A program made the position numbers and the translations under genes. From positions 885,978 through 949,977 of the forward strand of contig NZ_BBUZ01000022.1 of NCBI RefSeq assembly GCF_001417735.1: a stretch of DNA of 64,000 bases. The letters run 5' to 3'. The DNA comes from Streptomyces sp. NBRC 110028. GTDB lineage: Bacteria > Actinomycetota > Actinomycetes > Streptomycetales > Streptomycetaceae. Below the pieces are notes generated by a model that was not told the DNA's origin, ran no database searches, and saw nothing but the letters and a program-made list of their open reading frames with translations. Positions 1 to 8,266 of this stretch are shown one piece after another; the stretch's first letter is position 1; each line of letters starts with the position of its first letter.

Positions 1-545
1 TCCCCCTCCCCCTCCCCCTTCCCCTCCCCATGCCCGCACGCCGCTGCCGCGCCCGCCCGGCCCGCCGCGCGGCGCAGAGGCCCCCGGCATAGGCCACCCG
101 TCGTTCGACGTCGCTACCTGCGGTGACGGGTTTTGGTGGCACCGGAGTTCGGGGAAATCGAGCGATCGCGGGCGACCCGTGCAACCCTGTCGCTGACGCA
201 TATGCACAAGCGTGCTCGCAGTCAGGGGAGGGGGCTCCTATGGGCCCGGCGAGCGGCAGCGATGCCGAGCGGGCGTTCGAACGCGAGGGCCCCGGTGCCG
301 TGAGGCGCCGGGGCCCCGCTTCCCCATGTCCCCCCGGCGGGCCCCGGATCGTGCGGGCCGCGCGAACGCGGCCGTTACGACCCGGGGCCGTAGCGACCCG
401 GAGCCCCGAGCTCCCAGGGTCGGCCCCCGCGGACTTCCTTCCCCGAGTAGTCCGCCTCCCGCTAGCTGTCTCCCCTCGGCGGAGGCGACCAATCCTTGAG
501 CGTGGTCACTCGAATGAGGGGTGTTGCCTGGCACTTGCCGCGCGT
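1..545. other. Intergenic left edge, no supported gene
   Basis: The first 30 bases are a C-rich simple repeat of CCCCCT-like units. No open frame here has convincing codon usage or a recognisable domain. A strong ribosome-binding-like GGAGGGGG stands before an ATG at 240, but that frame runs straight through the hairpin at 287-316 and has no recognisable product, so I do not call it. The stretch probably holds the 3' end of a transcription unit that starts left of the window, plus the promoter of the hydrolase gene. Confidence 0.5.
287..316. terminator. Rho-independent-type hairpin
   Basis: A 13-bp stem (287-299 with 304-316, one G-U pair) closes a GTGA tetraloop. No T-tract follows, which is usual for Streptomyces terminators. 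It most likely ends a transcript entering from the left. Confidence 0.6.
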
Positions 546-561
546 TCGAATACAAGTTCGA
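546..561. promoter_or_regulatory. Candidate LexA (SOS) box
   Basis: The 16 bases TCGAATACAAGTTCGA match the actinobacterial SOS consensus TCGAAC-N4-GTTCGA at 11 of 12 defined positions. A -10-like GATACT at 560-565 overlaps the right half-site. The hydrolase start at 614 lies about 50 bases downstream, where LexA would be expected to block RNA polymerase. The match is seen directly; regulation is inferred. Confidence 0.55.
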
Positions 562-613
562 TACTGTGGGGTGGTCGGGGGTGGTCGGGAGAGGGATGGA
601 GGTGCCAGACGAC

Positions 614-1504
614 ATGGTGCGACGCATCGACGTGACCGGAGCCGGTGGGGTGCGGCTCGCGGCTTGGGAGTTCACGGACCCGCCCAAGGCCGGAGGCCGC
701 GCGGGGGCGCGCGGCGGCCCCGGAGTGCTGCTGCTCCACGGGCTGATGGGCCGCGCCGCGCACTGGGCGCGGACCGCCCGCTGGCTCGCCACCCGGCACC
801 GGGCCGTCGCCCTCGACCAGCGCGGGCACGGCCGCAGCGAGAAGCCCGCCGGCGGGCCGTTCGACCGCGGCACGTACGTGGACGACGCCGAGGCGGCCGT
901 CGAGCAGCTCGGGTTGGGGCCGGTGGCCCTCATCGGCCACTCCATGGGCGCCCTGACGGCCTGGCAGCTCGCCGCCCGGCGGCCCGACTTGGTCCGGGCC
1001 CTGGTCATCTGCGATATGCGGGCCTCGGCCCTCGGCGGCGCCTCACAGCGCGAATGGACCGACTGGTTCCGGTCCTGGCCGGTGCCCTTCGCGACCCTCG
1101 CGGACGTCCGCAAGTGGTTCGGCGAGGACGATCCGCTGCTGGAGCGTCCGAACCCCGCCCGGGGCGACTTCTTCGCCGAGGTCATGGCCGAGCGTTCGGA
1201 CGGCTGGCGGCCGGTCTTCTCCCGCCGCCAGATGCTGAAGGCGCGGGCGGGCTGGGCCCATGACGCCCACTGGGAGGAGCTGGCCCTGGTGGAGTGCCCC
1301 ACCCTGGTCGTCCGTGGCCTGGACGGCGAGCTGGGCCGCGCCGAGGCCCAGGAGATGGTCCGCGTCCTGCCCCGCGGTGAGTACGCGGAGGTGGCCGACG
1401 CGGGCCACCTCGTCCACTACGACCAGCCGGAAGCCTGGCGCCGCGTGGTGGAGCCGTTCCTCGCCGCCAACCTCCCCGCGCAGCCCGGACCCCCTGAGTC
1501 TTAA
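614..1504 (+). CDS. Alpha/beta hydrolase
   Basis: A 296-residue cytoplasmic alpha/beta-hydrolase fold enzyme with no signal peptide. The oxyanion HG pair is near residues 42-43. The nucleophile elbow GHSMG is at 108-112 (Ser110), and the catalytic His of DAGHLVHY is near residue 264. The substrate cannot be read from sequence; the closest general resemblance is to epoxide-hydrolase, haloperoxidase or lactonase-like members. I chose ATG 614 because GGAGGT at 598-603 sits ten bases upstream. ATG 596 would add six residues but its ribosome site is too close. The gene stands alone, converges on the lipoprotein gene with a 13-bp gap, and has a LexA-like box in its promoter. Confidence 0.85.
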   Translation: MVRRIDVTGAGGVRLAAWEFTDPPKAGGRAGARGGPGVLLLHGLMGRAAHWARTARWLATRHRAVALDQRGHGRSEKPAGGPFDRGTYVDDAEAAVEQLGLGPVALIGHSMGALTAWQLAARRPDLVRALVICDMRASALGGASQREWTDWFRSWPVPFATLADVRKWFGEDDPLLERPNPARGDFFAEVMAERSDGWRPVFSRRQMLKARAGWAHDAHWEELALVECPTLVVRGLDGELGRAEAQEMVRVLPRGEYAEVADAGHLVHYDQPEAWRRVVEPFLAANLPAQPGPPES

Positions 1505-1517
1505 CCAAGGGCCGCCG

Positions 1518-2150
1518 TCAGCGGCGCGAGGGGAATTTCCAGACGAACGGCTTGCCGCCGATCTCGGTCCAGGAGATCTCCAGCCGCTTCGCGTCCGCCG
1601 GGATGAGGAACGTGGTGCAGAAGGTGTAGCTCTGGCCGTTCTTCCAGTTCTTGATGGTGTCCGAATCGGCGCACCCCTTCGGAGTGCCACCCCCGATGAC
1701 CTTCGTGCCGCGCCGCCCGTCCGCGTACACATCCGCGTAGTCGCCGACCCGCGGCCATTCCTTGACGACGCCACCGGTCAGATGCCGGTACGTCACATAG
1801 CCGGTCGCGGGGACCTTGCCCTTGGCGTCCTTCGGATCGGAGACCAGGGTCTTGGCGTCGGCGGCGGTTCCGACGTCGATCCGCCGTGCGATGATCGAGT
1901 AATACGGCTTGACGCCGGTGTCCTCCTTGAATGCCCGCCACGCGGACTGCCCCGGTTTCAGTACGGCCTTCGCCGCGGCACTCGCACCGCGCGCGCCGTT
2001 CTTGTGCGCCCCGTTGAAGCGGGAATGGGCCTTGTCCTTATGGGAGGTGGACGTATGACTCTTTTCCCCATCGGATCCGCAGGCCGTGAGGGCCAGGGCC
2101 AGTACGGCAACGGGCGTAGCGACGCGCAGCCACGTTGTCTTGTTCAGCAA
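1518..2150 (-). CDS. Secreted lipoprotein of unknown function
   Basis: A 210-residue predicted lipoprotein. The N terminus has positively charged residues, a hydrophobic core (VATPVAVLALALTAC) and a lipobox LTAC, followed by a charged, Ser/Thr/Lys-rich linker. The body, from about residue 60, has no motif I can assign. Its regular hydrophobic alternation suggests a small beta-rich extracellular domain, and two cysteines (in GCADS and FCTTF) could form a disulfide. The start is taken as TTG at 2150 because GGGAG lies six bases upstream and the signal peptide begins there. The longer open frame upstream lacks signal character. It converges with the hydrolase gene. Confidence 0.75.
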   Translation of the reverse strand: MLNKTTWLRVATPVAVLALALTACGSDGEKSHTSTSHKDKAHSRFNGAHKNGARGASAAAKAVLKPGQSAWRAFKEDTGVKPYYSIIARRIDVGTAADAKTLVSDPKDAKGKVPATGYVTYRHLTGGVVKEWPRVGDYADVYADGRRGTKVIGGGTPKGCADSDTIKNWKNGQSYTFCTTFLIPADAKRLEISWTEIGGKPFVWKFPSRR

Positions 2151-2506
2151 GTCGATCTCCCTGCCCGATCCTTCCCTGATCGACGATCCTAGGGGCTGGA
2201 ATTCCGCATCCGGGTCGTCAACTGTGTGCTTACTGTGACGGCCTGGGCGCGAGTGTGTGGAAGTAGCGGGGCGATGGGGGAGGGTGGGGGTGTGCCCGGT
2301 GGATCCCGCGGTGAAGGCGGTGGATGGCCGGTTCCGGGTCGTGCGCCGGTGCGGGTGAAGGTATTCCCATCCGGAATTCAACCTTCGCGGCACCAATGGC
2401 GTCTACCACTACGGCGCTTGCGCATTGGCTGCTGCTACGCTCAGTCACGCGTCATCACGCTTTAACGCCAGGACGTAAGGAAATCACTGATCTCGGGGGG
2501 GATCGC
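2151..2506. other. Divergent intergenic region
   Basis: This holds the promoters of the leftward lipoprotein gene and the rightward SH3-like gene. From about 2380 it becomes locally AT-richer, as expected of promoter DNA. I could not place a -35/-10 pair with acceptable spacing. No gene is supported. Confidence 0.4.
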
Positions 2507-2860
2507 GTGAAATTGAAACATCAAGCCTCGATGGTCGTGCTCTCGGCGGTGCTCATGCTGGGCGGCTCGGTCGCGATGGCACCCACGGCGTCCGCCGTGG
2601 GCTCCTCGGCATGCCGGTTCAATTCACCGGATGTCAATTTCAAGGTGGCGACGAGTGGCGCCCGATTCCGCACCGGACCGGGAAGCAAGTACCGCGCGAT
2701 AGGGACGCTGTACCGGGGAGACTCCTTCCGGTATTTCTGCCGTACCGGCGGTCTGGGGGGATTCACGAAGAGCTGGTCCTACGGGAAGATCCTCAAGCGG
2801 ACCGCCTCCGGCATCAAGCCCGGGACCAGGGGCTGGGTGTACAGCAAGTACCTGGACTAG
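2507..2860 (+). CDS. Small secreted SH3-like protein
   Basis: A 117-residue protein with a Sec signal peptide (KLKHQ, then a hydrophobic stretch ending near TASAVG, cleavage about residue 29). The mature part resembles a bacterial SH3 (SH3b) fold: VRTGPGSKYRAIGTL-like sequence (here FRTGPGSKYRAIGTLYRGDS) followed by a conserved terminal GWVYSKYL, the hallmark of these domains. SH3b domains usually bind cell-wall peptides; that role is inferred. Two cysteines (in ACRFN and YFCRT) may pair. GTG 2507 follows a GGGGGG ribosome site. The gene is monocistronic, with a triple repeat and a strong terminator downstream. Confidence 0.8.
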   Translation: MKLKHQASMVVLSAVLMLGGSVAMAPTASAVGSSACRFNSPDVNFKVATSGARFRTGPGSKYRAIGTLYRGDSFRYFCRTGGLGGFTKSWSYGKILKRTASGIKPGTRGWVYSKYLD

Positions 2861-2885
2861 ACGCGCAGATACGTTTCGCCCGGGG

Positions 2886-2936
2886 GCCGTACGGGACACA
2901 GCGCCGTACGGGACACGGCGCCGTACGGGACACGGC
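2886..2936. repeat. 17-bp tandem repeat, three copies
   Basis: Three head-to-tail copies of GCCGTACGGGACACRGC occupy 2886-2902, 2903-2919 and 2920-2936, and differ at one position. They lie 25 bases after the SH3-gene stop and before its terminator, so they would be transcribed as 3' untranslated sequence. Confidence 0.9.
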
Positions 2937-2947
2937 ACCAGAAGGGC

Positions 2948-2985
2948 GGCGCGGGAGCGGGACCGACCAGTCCCGCTCCCGCGCC
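2948..2985. terminator. Bidirectional terminator hairpin
   Basis: A perfect 15-bp stem (2948-2962 with 2971-2985) has an eight-base loop. It sits between the convergent SH3-like gene and the ABC permease gene and could serve both. Confidence 0.8.
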
Positions 2986-3011
2986 GCACGCCGCACGTCA
3001 TGGCCGAGGGC

Positions 3012-4691
3012 TCAGCCCTTGCTCACCGCCGCCAGAATCTCCGGCAGCCGCCCCGCCGCCCGCGGCGCGGCCAGCCGCAGCCCGGCCTCCGCGATGGCCG
3101 CGCCGTACACCACACCCAGCGGCAGCAGCACCCACAGCAGGCTGTGCGCCCCGCTGGTGTGCAGCCAGATCGTCAGGGCCAGCAGCGGCGCGCACAGCAC
3201 GGCGCCCGCGACCATCCCGCCGATGAGGCCCATCCAGGCGAGCCCGCCCTGCCCCGGGGCCACGTTCTTGGCGCTGTCCTGCGGGATGGAGTACGGCAGC
3301 AGCGCCGACGCCAGCGCGCCGGTCGCCATCAAACCGCCGAGCAGGCCGAACGCGAGCCCGAGCGCTTCGGGGACGGCGGGCAGGTCGTGCATGAAGAGGG
3401 CCGAAGCCACCACCGCCAGGAGCGCGTACGGCAGTCCGACCAGCGCGATCGCGAACGCCCGCCCGCGCAGCTCCAGATAGGCGTCACGCGGGGAGGAGAT
3501 GGTCTGGGCGACCATCCAGAAGGCGGAGGAGTCCTGCCCGAACTGGTTGTACATCTGCATGCCCAGCATCCCGGTGGCCCAGCACGCCCAGTAGATGCTG
3601 CCGTTGCCCTGGATGGAGGTGATGATGGGCAGCAGCAGGCCGACGCCCAGCGAGCTGACCCAGCTGGCCTTGACCTTGGGGTCCCGCACCGCGTACCGCA
3701 GGGTGCGCAGCATGACCGTGCCGCTGCGCCCCGCGGGCACCAGCCGCCCGAGCGGGCCGGGCGCGCCGGCGGACGAGCCCGCCCCCTCGGCGCCCCGCCG
3801 CGGCTTCTCCGGCTGGATGGTGGAGCTGTCCGGCGTGGTCATCAGATGCGTGAGGCTGCGCGACCACCACCACATCAGCAGCCCCAGCGCGGCCGCGCTC
3901 AGGGCGAACTGGGCGGCGGCGAGCCCGTACGCGCCCTCGCTCACGCCCTGCACGGCGTCGATCGCCGTCGCGGGCGGCACCCAGCGCAGGATGTCCGCGG
4001 CGGGCCGCAGCACGCCGAGTCCGCCCTCGCCGGACAGCTTCTGCACGCCCATGTTCACGAACTGCGTGCCGATCGCGATGAACAGACCGCTCAGCAGCGC
4101 CAGATCGCGGCCCTTGCGGCTGCTCAGCAGCCGGGTGTTGGCGGTCGCGACGGCCCGCGCCAGCGCCACGCACGTCAGCACGGTCAGCACGCCCGCCAGG
4201 ACGGCGGCCCCCGCGGCCGCCGCCCCGTGCGCGATGGCGATGAGCGAGCCCACCACCAGGGTCAGCGTGAACAGCGGGCCGATGCCGATCAGGGAGGACA
4301 CCAGCATCGCGCCGATCAGCGGCCGGGGCCGCAGCGGCAGCATCACCAGCCGGGTGGGGTCCAGGGTCTCGTCACCGCTGGGGAAGAAGAGCGGCATCAC
4401 CGCCCAGCCGAGCGCGAGGACCGCGGCGAGCACGGTCACCAGCGCGTCCGCGTCGTCGTGGCCGCGCAGCAGCACCAGGACGAGCAGCTGGAGGAGGGCG
4501 AAGAGGACGGTGATGACGAGCGAGGTGATGTACGCGGCGCGGCGGCCCGCGGACTGCCGCAGCCCGTTGCGCAGCAGCGACAGCTTCAGCCGGACGAAGA
4601 CGGGCAGCGGCGAGCCGGTGGGGGCCGCCGGGGGAGCGGGCGCCGCGGTGTCGAGCGGGCCCTTGGCGTCGAGCGGATCGGCGAGCGTCAT
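3012..4691 (-). CDS. ABC-2-type exporter permease
   Basis: A 559-residue polytopic membrane protein with roughly a dozen hydrophobic segments spread over its length, consistent with two permease halves in one chain. It begins with a Pro/Ala-rich cytoplasmic tail. With the ATPase encoded just upstream it should form an efflux ABC transporter; the cargo is unknown. Its ATG overlaps the ATPase stop codon as ATGA, which indicates translational coupling and a common operon. The transcript would end at the hairpin at 2948-2985. Assignment as a permease rests on hydrophobicity and on the neighbouring ATPase rather than on a specific motif. Confidence 0.85.
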   Translation of the reverse strand: MTLADPLDAKGPLDTAAPAPPAAPTGSPLPVFVRLKLSLLRNGLRQSAGRRAAYITSLVITVLFALLQLLVLVLLRGHDDADALVTVLAAVLALGWAVMPLFFPSGDETLDPTRLVMLPLRPRPLIGAMLVSSLIGIGPLFTLTLVVGSLIAIAHGAAAAGAAVLAGVLTVLTCVALARAVATANTRLLSSRKGRDLALLSGLFIAIGTQFVNMGVQKLSGEGGLGVLRPAADILRWVPPATAIDAVQGVSEGAYGLAAAQFALSAAALGLLMWWWSRSLTHLMTTPDSSTIQPEKPRRGAEGAGSSAGAPGPLGRLVPAGRSGTVMLRTLRYAVRDPKVKASWVSSLGVGLLLPIITSIQGNGSIYWACWATGMLGMQMYNQFGQDSSAFWMVAQTISSPRDAYLELRGRAFAIALVGLPYALLAVVASALFMHDLPAVPEALGLAFGLLGGLMATGALASALLPYSIPQDSAKNVAPGQGGLAWMGLIGGMVAGAVLCAPLLALTIWLHTSGAHSLLWVLLPLGVVYGAAIAEAGLRLAAPRAAGRLPEILAAVSKG

Positions 4692-5641
4692 CGGGCGCCG
4701 CCGCCGAGCCAGTCGAGGCTGTCCCCGGAGTCCTGGGCGCGGGCGCCCACCAGCTCCAGGAAGGCGTCCTGCAGGGACGGCGCGTCGCCCCGTACGTCGG
4801 CCAGCGCGCCCTGTGCGCGGATCCTGCCGCGCGCCATCACCGCGACCCAGTCGCACAGCGACTCCACCAGCTCCATCACATGGCTGGAGAAGACGACCGT
4901 CGCACCGGAGCGGGTGTAGCGCTCCAGCACGCCGCGGATGGTCTGCGCGGAGACCGGGTCGACGCCCTCGAAGGGCTCGTCGAGGAAGAGGACTTCCGGG
5001 TTGTGGAGCAGCGCGGCGGCCAGGCCGATCTTCTTCCGCATGCCGGTCGAGTAGTCCACGACCAGCTTGTTCTGCGCACCGGCCAGGTCCAGGACGTCCA
5101 GCAGCTGGGTCGCGCGCTTGTCGACCTCGTCGCCGGGCAGGCCGCGCAGCCGCCCGGTGTACGCGAGGATCTCGCGCCCCGAAAGCCGCTCGAACAGCCG
5201 CAGCCCTTCCGGCAGCACGCCGATCCGCGCCTTGACCTCGGCCGGGTCCTGCCAGACGTCGTGCCCGCCGATCTCGACCGTGCCGGAGTCGGGGCGCAGC
5301 AGCCCGGTGATCATCGACAGGGTCGTGGTCTTGCCCGCGCCGTTGGGGCCGACGAGCCCGATGAACTGCCCGGCGGGCAGTTCGAGATCGATGCCGTGGA
5401 CCGCGATCTGCTCCCCGTACCGCTTCCACAGACCGCGCACCTGCACGGCGGGCCGCCGCTGTGCGGCGGCGGGCTCGGTCGCCGCCCCGGCGGGTGCGTC
5501 CGCGTCTGTGTCTACTTCTGTGTCTACTTCTGGGCCTGTGCTTGTGTGTGCGTCTGTGTGGGCGTCTGCGTGGGCGTCTGCGTGTGCGTCCGGCACGGAA
5601 ATCCCGTCTTCCACCATGAGGCTGGTCCGCGGACTGGTCAT
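4688..5641 (-). CDS. ABC transporter ATP-binding protein
   Basis: A 317-residue nucleotide-binding subunit of an exporter. The ATPase core starts near residue 65. Walker A is GPNGAGKTT (about 98-106), the signature is STGMRKK (about 198-204), Walker B is VLFLDEP (about 217-223) and the switch His is in SSH (about 254). The signature is the degenerate form seen in the CcmA/DRA-type exporters that work with ABC-2 permeases. Unusually, about 60 residues precede the core, including four DAH units in tandem (about residues 18-32) and a run of EVDT/DTDAD acids. Start is uncertain: GTG 5659 and ATG 5617 are alternatives, and none has a good ribosome site. It is first gene of the operon with the permease. 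Confidence 0.88.
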   Translation of the reverse strand: MTSPRTSLMVEDGISVPDAHADAHADAHTDAHTSTGPEVDTEVDTDADAPAGAATEPAAAQRRPAVQVRGLWKRYGEQIAVHGIDLELPAGQFIGLVGPNGAGKTTTLSMITGLLRPDSGTVEIGGHDVWQDPAEVKARIGVLPEGLRLFERLSGREILAYTGRLRGLPGDEVDKRATQLLDVLDLAGAQNKLVVDYSTGMRKKIGLAAALLHNPEVLFLDEPFEGVDPVSAQTIRGVLERYTRSGATVVFSSHVMELVESLCDWVAVMARGRIRAQGALADVRGDAPSLQDAFLELVGARAQDSGDSLDWLGGGAR

Positions 5642-5684
5642 GTCCCCGTCCGCGCCCACGATACGGGGGGTGCGCCCGGGCGCG

Positions 5685-6377
5685 TCAGGGACGCCGGGGC
5701 GTGTCAGCGCCGGGGGCGGACCGGGTTTCGCGGCCGCGGGTTTCGCGTCCGCACGCGTAGGCGAGCGTGCTCACCAGTTCCTCGGCGTCCGGCAGCCAGC
5801 GGTTGGCGGCGGTCGGCCGACGGGCCCACTGGGCCGGGCCGTGCCGCCCGACCCGGGTCGGGGGCGCGACCACGTAGTCCCCGTCGCCGCGGGCCGCCAG
5901 GTCGACCGATGACGGCGGCCAGCCCAGGTTCCGCAGCAGGTCCGGGATCTTCGCGGCGGCGCCGGGGAGAACGAAGAAGAGCATCCTGCGGTCCGGGGTG
6001 GAAGTGACCGGGCCGAGGTCGACGTTGCGGCGCTCCATCCGGGCCAGCGCCAGGCAGCCCGCCGACTCCGGTACGTCCAGGGCGTCGAAGGTGCGGCCGG
6101 TCGGCAGCAGGATCGACGCGCCCGGGGCACGGGCCCACATCCGGCGCACCACGACCGGGCTGCCGGTGGCCTGGTTCACCCAGTCCGGGGCGGTCGGATG
6201 GGCGCCGGGGGCCGGGCAGTCGGCCTGTCCGCAGGAGCAGCGCTGGAGGCCTTTCACGGTGTCCAGCCAGGCGCCGGCGAGCACGTCCCAGTGCCGTTCC
6301 TCGGCGTAGCGCACCGCGGCGTCGAGCAGCCGTTCCCCGCGCTGCTTCGGGATATGTGGTGTTCCTGTCACGTCCAT
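5685..6377 (-). CDS. Small primase/polymerase-like (prim-pol N-terminal domain) protein
   Basis: A 230-residue protein resembling the stand-alone bifunctional primase/polymerase N-terminal domain proteins found in Streptomyces. The support is the conserved CSCGQADCPAPGAHP segment near residues 49-63, followed by the ILLPTG-FDALDVPES region where classical prim-pols have their metal-binding acids. Only one clear acid of the usual pair is present here, so catalytic activity is doubtful. No helicase or C-terminal primase domain is attached, and no plasmid or phage gene is nearby. ATG 6377 is preferred over the TTG at 6416. It is transcribed divergently from the NsdA-like regulator, a pairing that suggests a chromosomal, possibly regulatory, role. 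Confidence 0.7.
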   Translation of the reverse strand: MDVTGTPHIPKQRGERLLDAAVRYAEERHWDVLAGAWLDTVKGLQRCSCGQADCPAPGAHPTAPDWVNQATGSPVVVRRMWARAPGASILLPTGRTFDALDVPESAGCLALARMERRNVDLGPVTSTPDRRMLFFVLPGAAAKIPDLLRNLGWPPSSVDLAARGDGDYVVAPPTRVGRHGPAQWARRPTAANRWLPDAEELVSTLAYACGRETRGRETRSAPGADTPRRP

Positions 6378-6702
6378 GGTCTCTTCCACGACCAAGACAA
6401 CTTCCGCCGTCAACAAGGGTTACGGCCGCGCCCCGGCCGGGCGCGGGGACGGCATGCCGGGGCGCATGGGTGCATGGCCGGGGGCGCGCATGAGGTTCCG
6501 GCTGTGTGAGCGGGTAGCCACCATGCGTGACAGGCGTACGAGGGCGTTGTGGCGTGGCCGTACGCACGTACGTGAACCAAGCGGTCTATGTGGTCAATAC
6601 GGGCAAGTTCCGCATTCGCCGTATACCTGCGATAGCTGCGGGGAACTGATCAACAGGGACGGCATCCGCCGAGAACGCACAGCAGTCACTGGGGGTAAAA
6701 CC
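6378..6702. other. Divergent intergenic region with hairpin
   Basis: Divergent promoter region for the prim-pol-like and TPR-regulator genes. It contains an 8-bp hairpin (6426-6433 with 6439-6446, loop CGGCC). It also has a run of alternating GTAC/ACGT sequence near 6560-6580. The frame of the downstream regulator stays open through the whole stretch, but codon bias drops sharply here, so I treat it as non-coding. Confidence 0.45.
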
Positions 6703-8094
6703 ATGGCCGCTAGGCCGCTTGTGGCGCGACAGCCGAACGAACGGCTGCAGGCGCTCATTCAGGAAGCCGCGTGCTCCAATGCCGGTTTGGCCCGCAGGGT
6801 CAACATGTGCGGTGCCGAGCACGGTCTCGATCTGCGCTACGACAAGACCTCGGTCGCCCGGTGGCTGCGCGGACAGCAGCCCCGGGGCCGCGCCCCGGGC
6901 ATCATCGCCGAGGCGCTGGGCCGCAAGCTCGGCCGTACGGTCACGATCGACGAGATCGGCATGGCCAACGGCAAGAACCTGGCGTCGGGTGTGGGGCTGC
7001 AGTTCTCGCCGACCGTGCTCGGCGCGATAGAGCAGGTCTGCGAGTTGTGGCGCAGCGACGTCGGCCGCCGCGACTTCCTGACCGGCTCGACCGTCGCCGC
7101 ATCGGCGCTCGTCGAGCCCAGCCGCGACTGGCTGATCACCGGCGCGGACGCGCAGGTCGCGCGCACCGCCGGGGCCCGGGTCGGCCGCTCCGACGTCGCC
7201 GCGGTGCGGGCCACCACGGACGCGCTGGTCGAGCTGGACCACCGCTACGGCAGCGGCCATGTGCGCCCGGTCGTCGTCCACTACCTCAACAGCGTGGTCT
7301 CCGGGCTGCTCGCCGGGTCCTACCGGGAGTCCGTCGGCCGCGAACTGTTCGCGGCGGTCGCCCGCTTGACCGAGCTGGCCGGGTACATGGCGATCGACAC
7401 CGGCCAATCCGGTCTCGCCCAGCGCTACTACATCCAGGCGCTGCGGCTCGCCCAGGCCGCCGGTGACCGGGGCTACGGCGGATACGTGCTGGCCGCCAGC
7501 ATGAGCCACCTCGCCGCCCAGCTGGGCAACCCCCGGGAGATCGCGCAGCTGGCCAAGGCCGCGCAGGAAGGCTCGCGGGGTCAGGTGCCGCCGCGCGCCG
7601 AGTCGATGTTCCTGGCCGCCGAGGCGCGCGGGCACGCGCTGATGGGGGACGCCCCGGCCTGCCAGCACGCGGCCGGGCGAGCCCTGGACGCGATGGAGCG
7701 GGCGGTGGGCAGCGGCGGGCCGTCGGGGGACGAGCCGCCGTGGATCCAGCACTTCGACCACGCGTATCTGGCCGATGAACTGGCCCACTGCCACCGCGAC
7801 CTGGGCCAGGCCGAGCCCGCCCGGCGGCGCGCCGAAGAGGCCCTGGCAGGCCACCCGGAGGGCCGGGTGCGGCGCCGCGCCATCGGGCTCCTGCTGCTGG
7901 CCACGGCGCATGTCCAGGGGCGCGAGGTGGAGCAGGCGTGCCACGTCGGCGGCCAGGCGGTGGATCTGCTCCAGACGCTGCGCTCCAACCGGGGCGTGGA
8001 GTATCTGGACGACTTCCAGCAGCGCCTGGAGCCGTACCGGGACGAACCGGTGGTGCGGGAGTTCGGGGCGAGGCTGGAGGTGCAGGCGGCCTGA
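6703..8094 (+). CDS. NsdA-like TPR transcriptional regulator / sporulation-associated protein
   Basis: A 463-residue cytoplasmic protein. The first 90 residues form a helix-turn-helix-like region typical of the NsdA family (NAGLARRVNMCG, then TSVARWLRGQQPRG). The rest is an all-alpha array of degenerate tetratricopeptide repeats (for example AQRYYIQALRLAQAAGD). Streptomyces carry several paralogues; NsdA is a negative regulator of differentiation and antibiotic synthesis, and another paralogue is annotated as sporulation-associated. Which paralogue this is cannot be settled here. ATG 6703 follows GGGGG at 6691-6695. It is divergent from the prim-pol-like gene and followed, about 170 bases later, by the Pro/Gln-rich membrane protein gene. 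Confidence 0.82.
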   Translation: MAARPLVARQPNERLQALIQEAACSNAGLARRVNMCGAEHGLDLRYDKTSVARWLRGQQPRGRAPGIIAEALGRKLGRTVTIDEIGMANGKNLASGVGLQFSPTVLGAIEQVCELWRSDVGRRDFLTGSTVAASALVEPSRDWLITGADAQVARTAGARVGRSDVAAVRATTDALVELDHRYGSGHVRPVVVHYLNSVVSGLLAGSYRESVGRELFAAVARLTELAGYMAIDTGQSGLAQRYYIQALRLAQAAGDRGYGGYVLAASMSHLAAQLGNPREIAQLAKAAQEGSRGQVPPRAESMFLAAEARGHALMGDAPACQHAAGRALDAMERAVGSGGPSGDEPPWIQHFDHAYLADELAHCHRDLGQAEPARRRAEEALAGHPEGRVRRRAIGLLLLATAHVQGREVEQACHVGGQAVDLLQTLRSNRGVEYLDDFQQRLEPYRDEPVVREFGARLEVQAA

Positions 8095-8138
8095 GCGGGG
8101 CGTGTGCCCTCGTCACCGGGCCCGCGGGGCGTCCTCGC

Positions 8139-8165
8139 CGGGCCTGTTCCGGGCCTGTTCCGGGC
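8139..8165. repeat. 11-bp tandem repeat after stop
   Basis: Two and a half head-to-tail copies of CGGGCCTGTTC begin 45 bases after the stop of the NsdA-like gene. Confidence 0.75.
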
Positions 8166-8266
8166 TTTCGCCGGTGACCAGTCTCTCCCTCCGGCGGGCG
8201 CCGACCCTCGCGGGTAACCGGTAGCGTGAGCCGACGATTCGGTAATCGCTTATTCAAGGAGACCCG

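Noticed and set aside
240..635. Frame from ATG 240 behind a GGAGGGGG site
   Set aside because: It reads through a strong hairpin, has weak codon bias and no similarity; it also overlaps the hydrolase promoter.
3012..5429. An 805-codon open frame joining the ABC permease to upstream DNA
   Set aside because: The part beyond 4691 is antisense-like Arg/Gly/Ala-rich translation of the ATPase gene in another frame; the permease has its own ATG overlapping the ATPase stop.
6376..6702. N-terminal extension of the NsdA-like regulator, with a CDSCG motif
   Set aside because: The frame is open but codon bias is poor and ATG 6703 has a good ribosome site; the Cys pair is probably chance.
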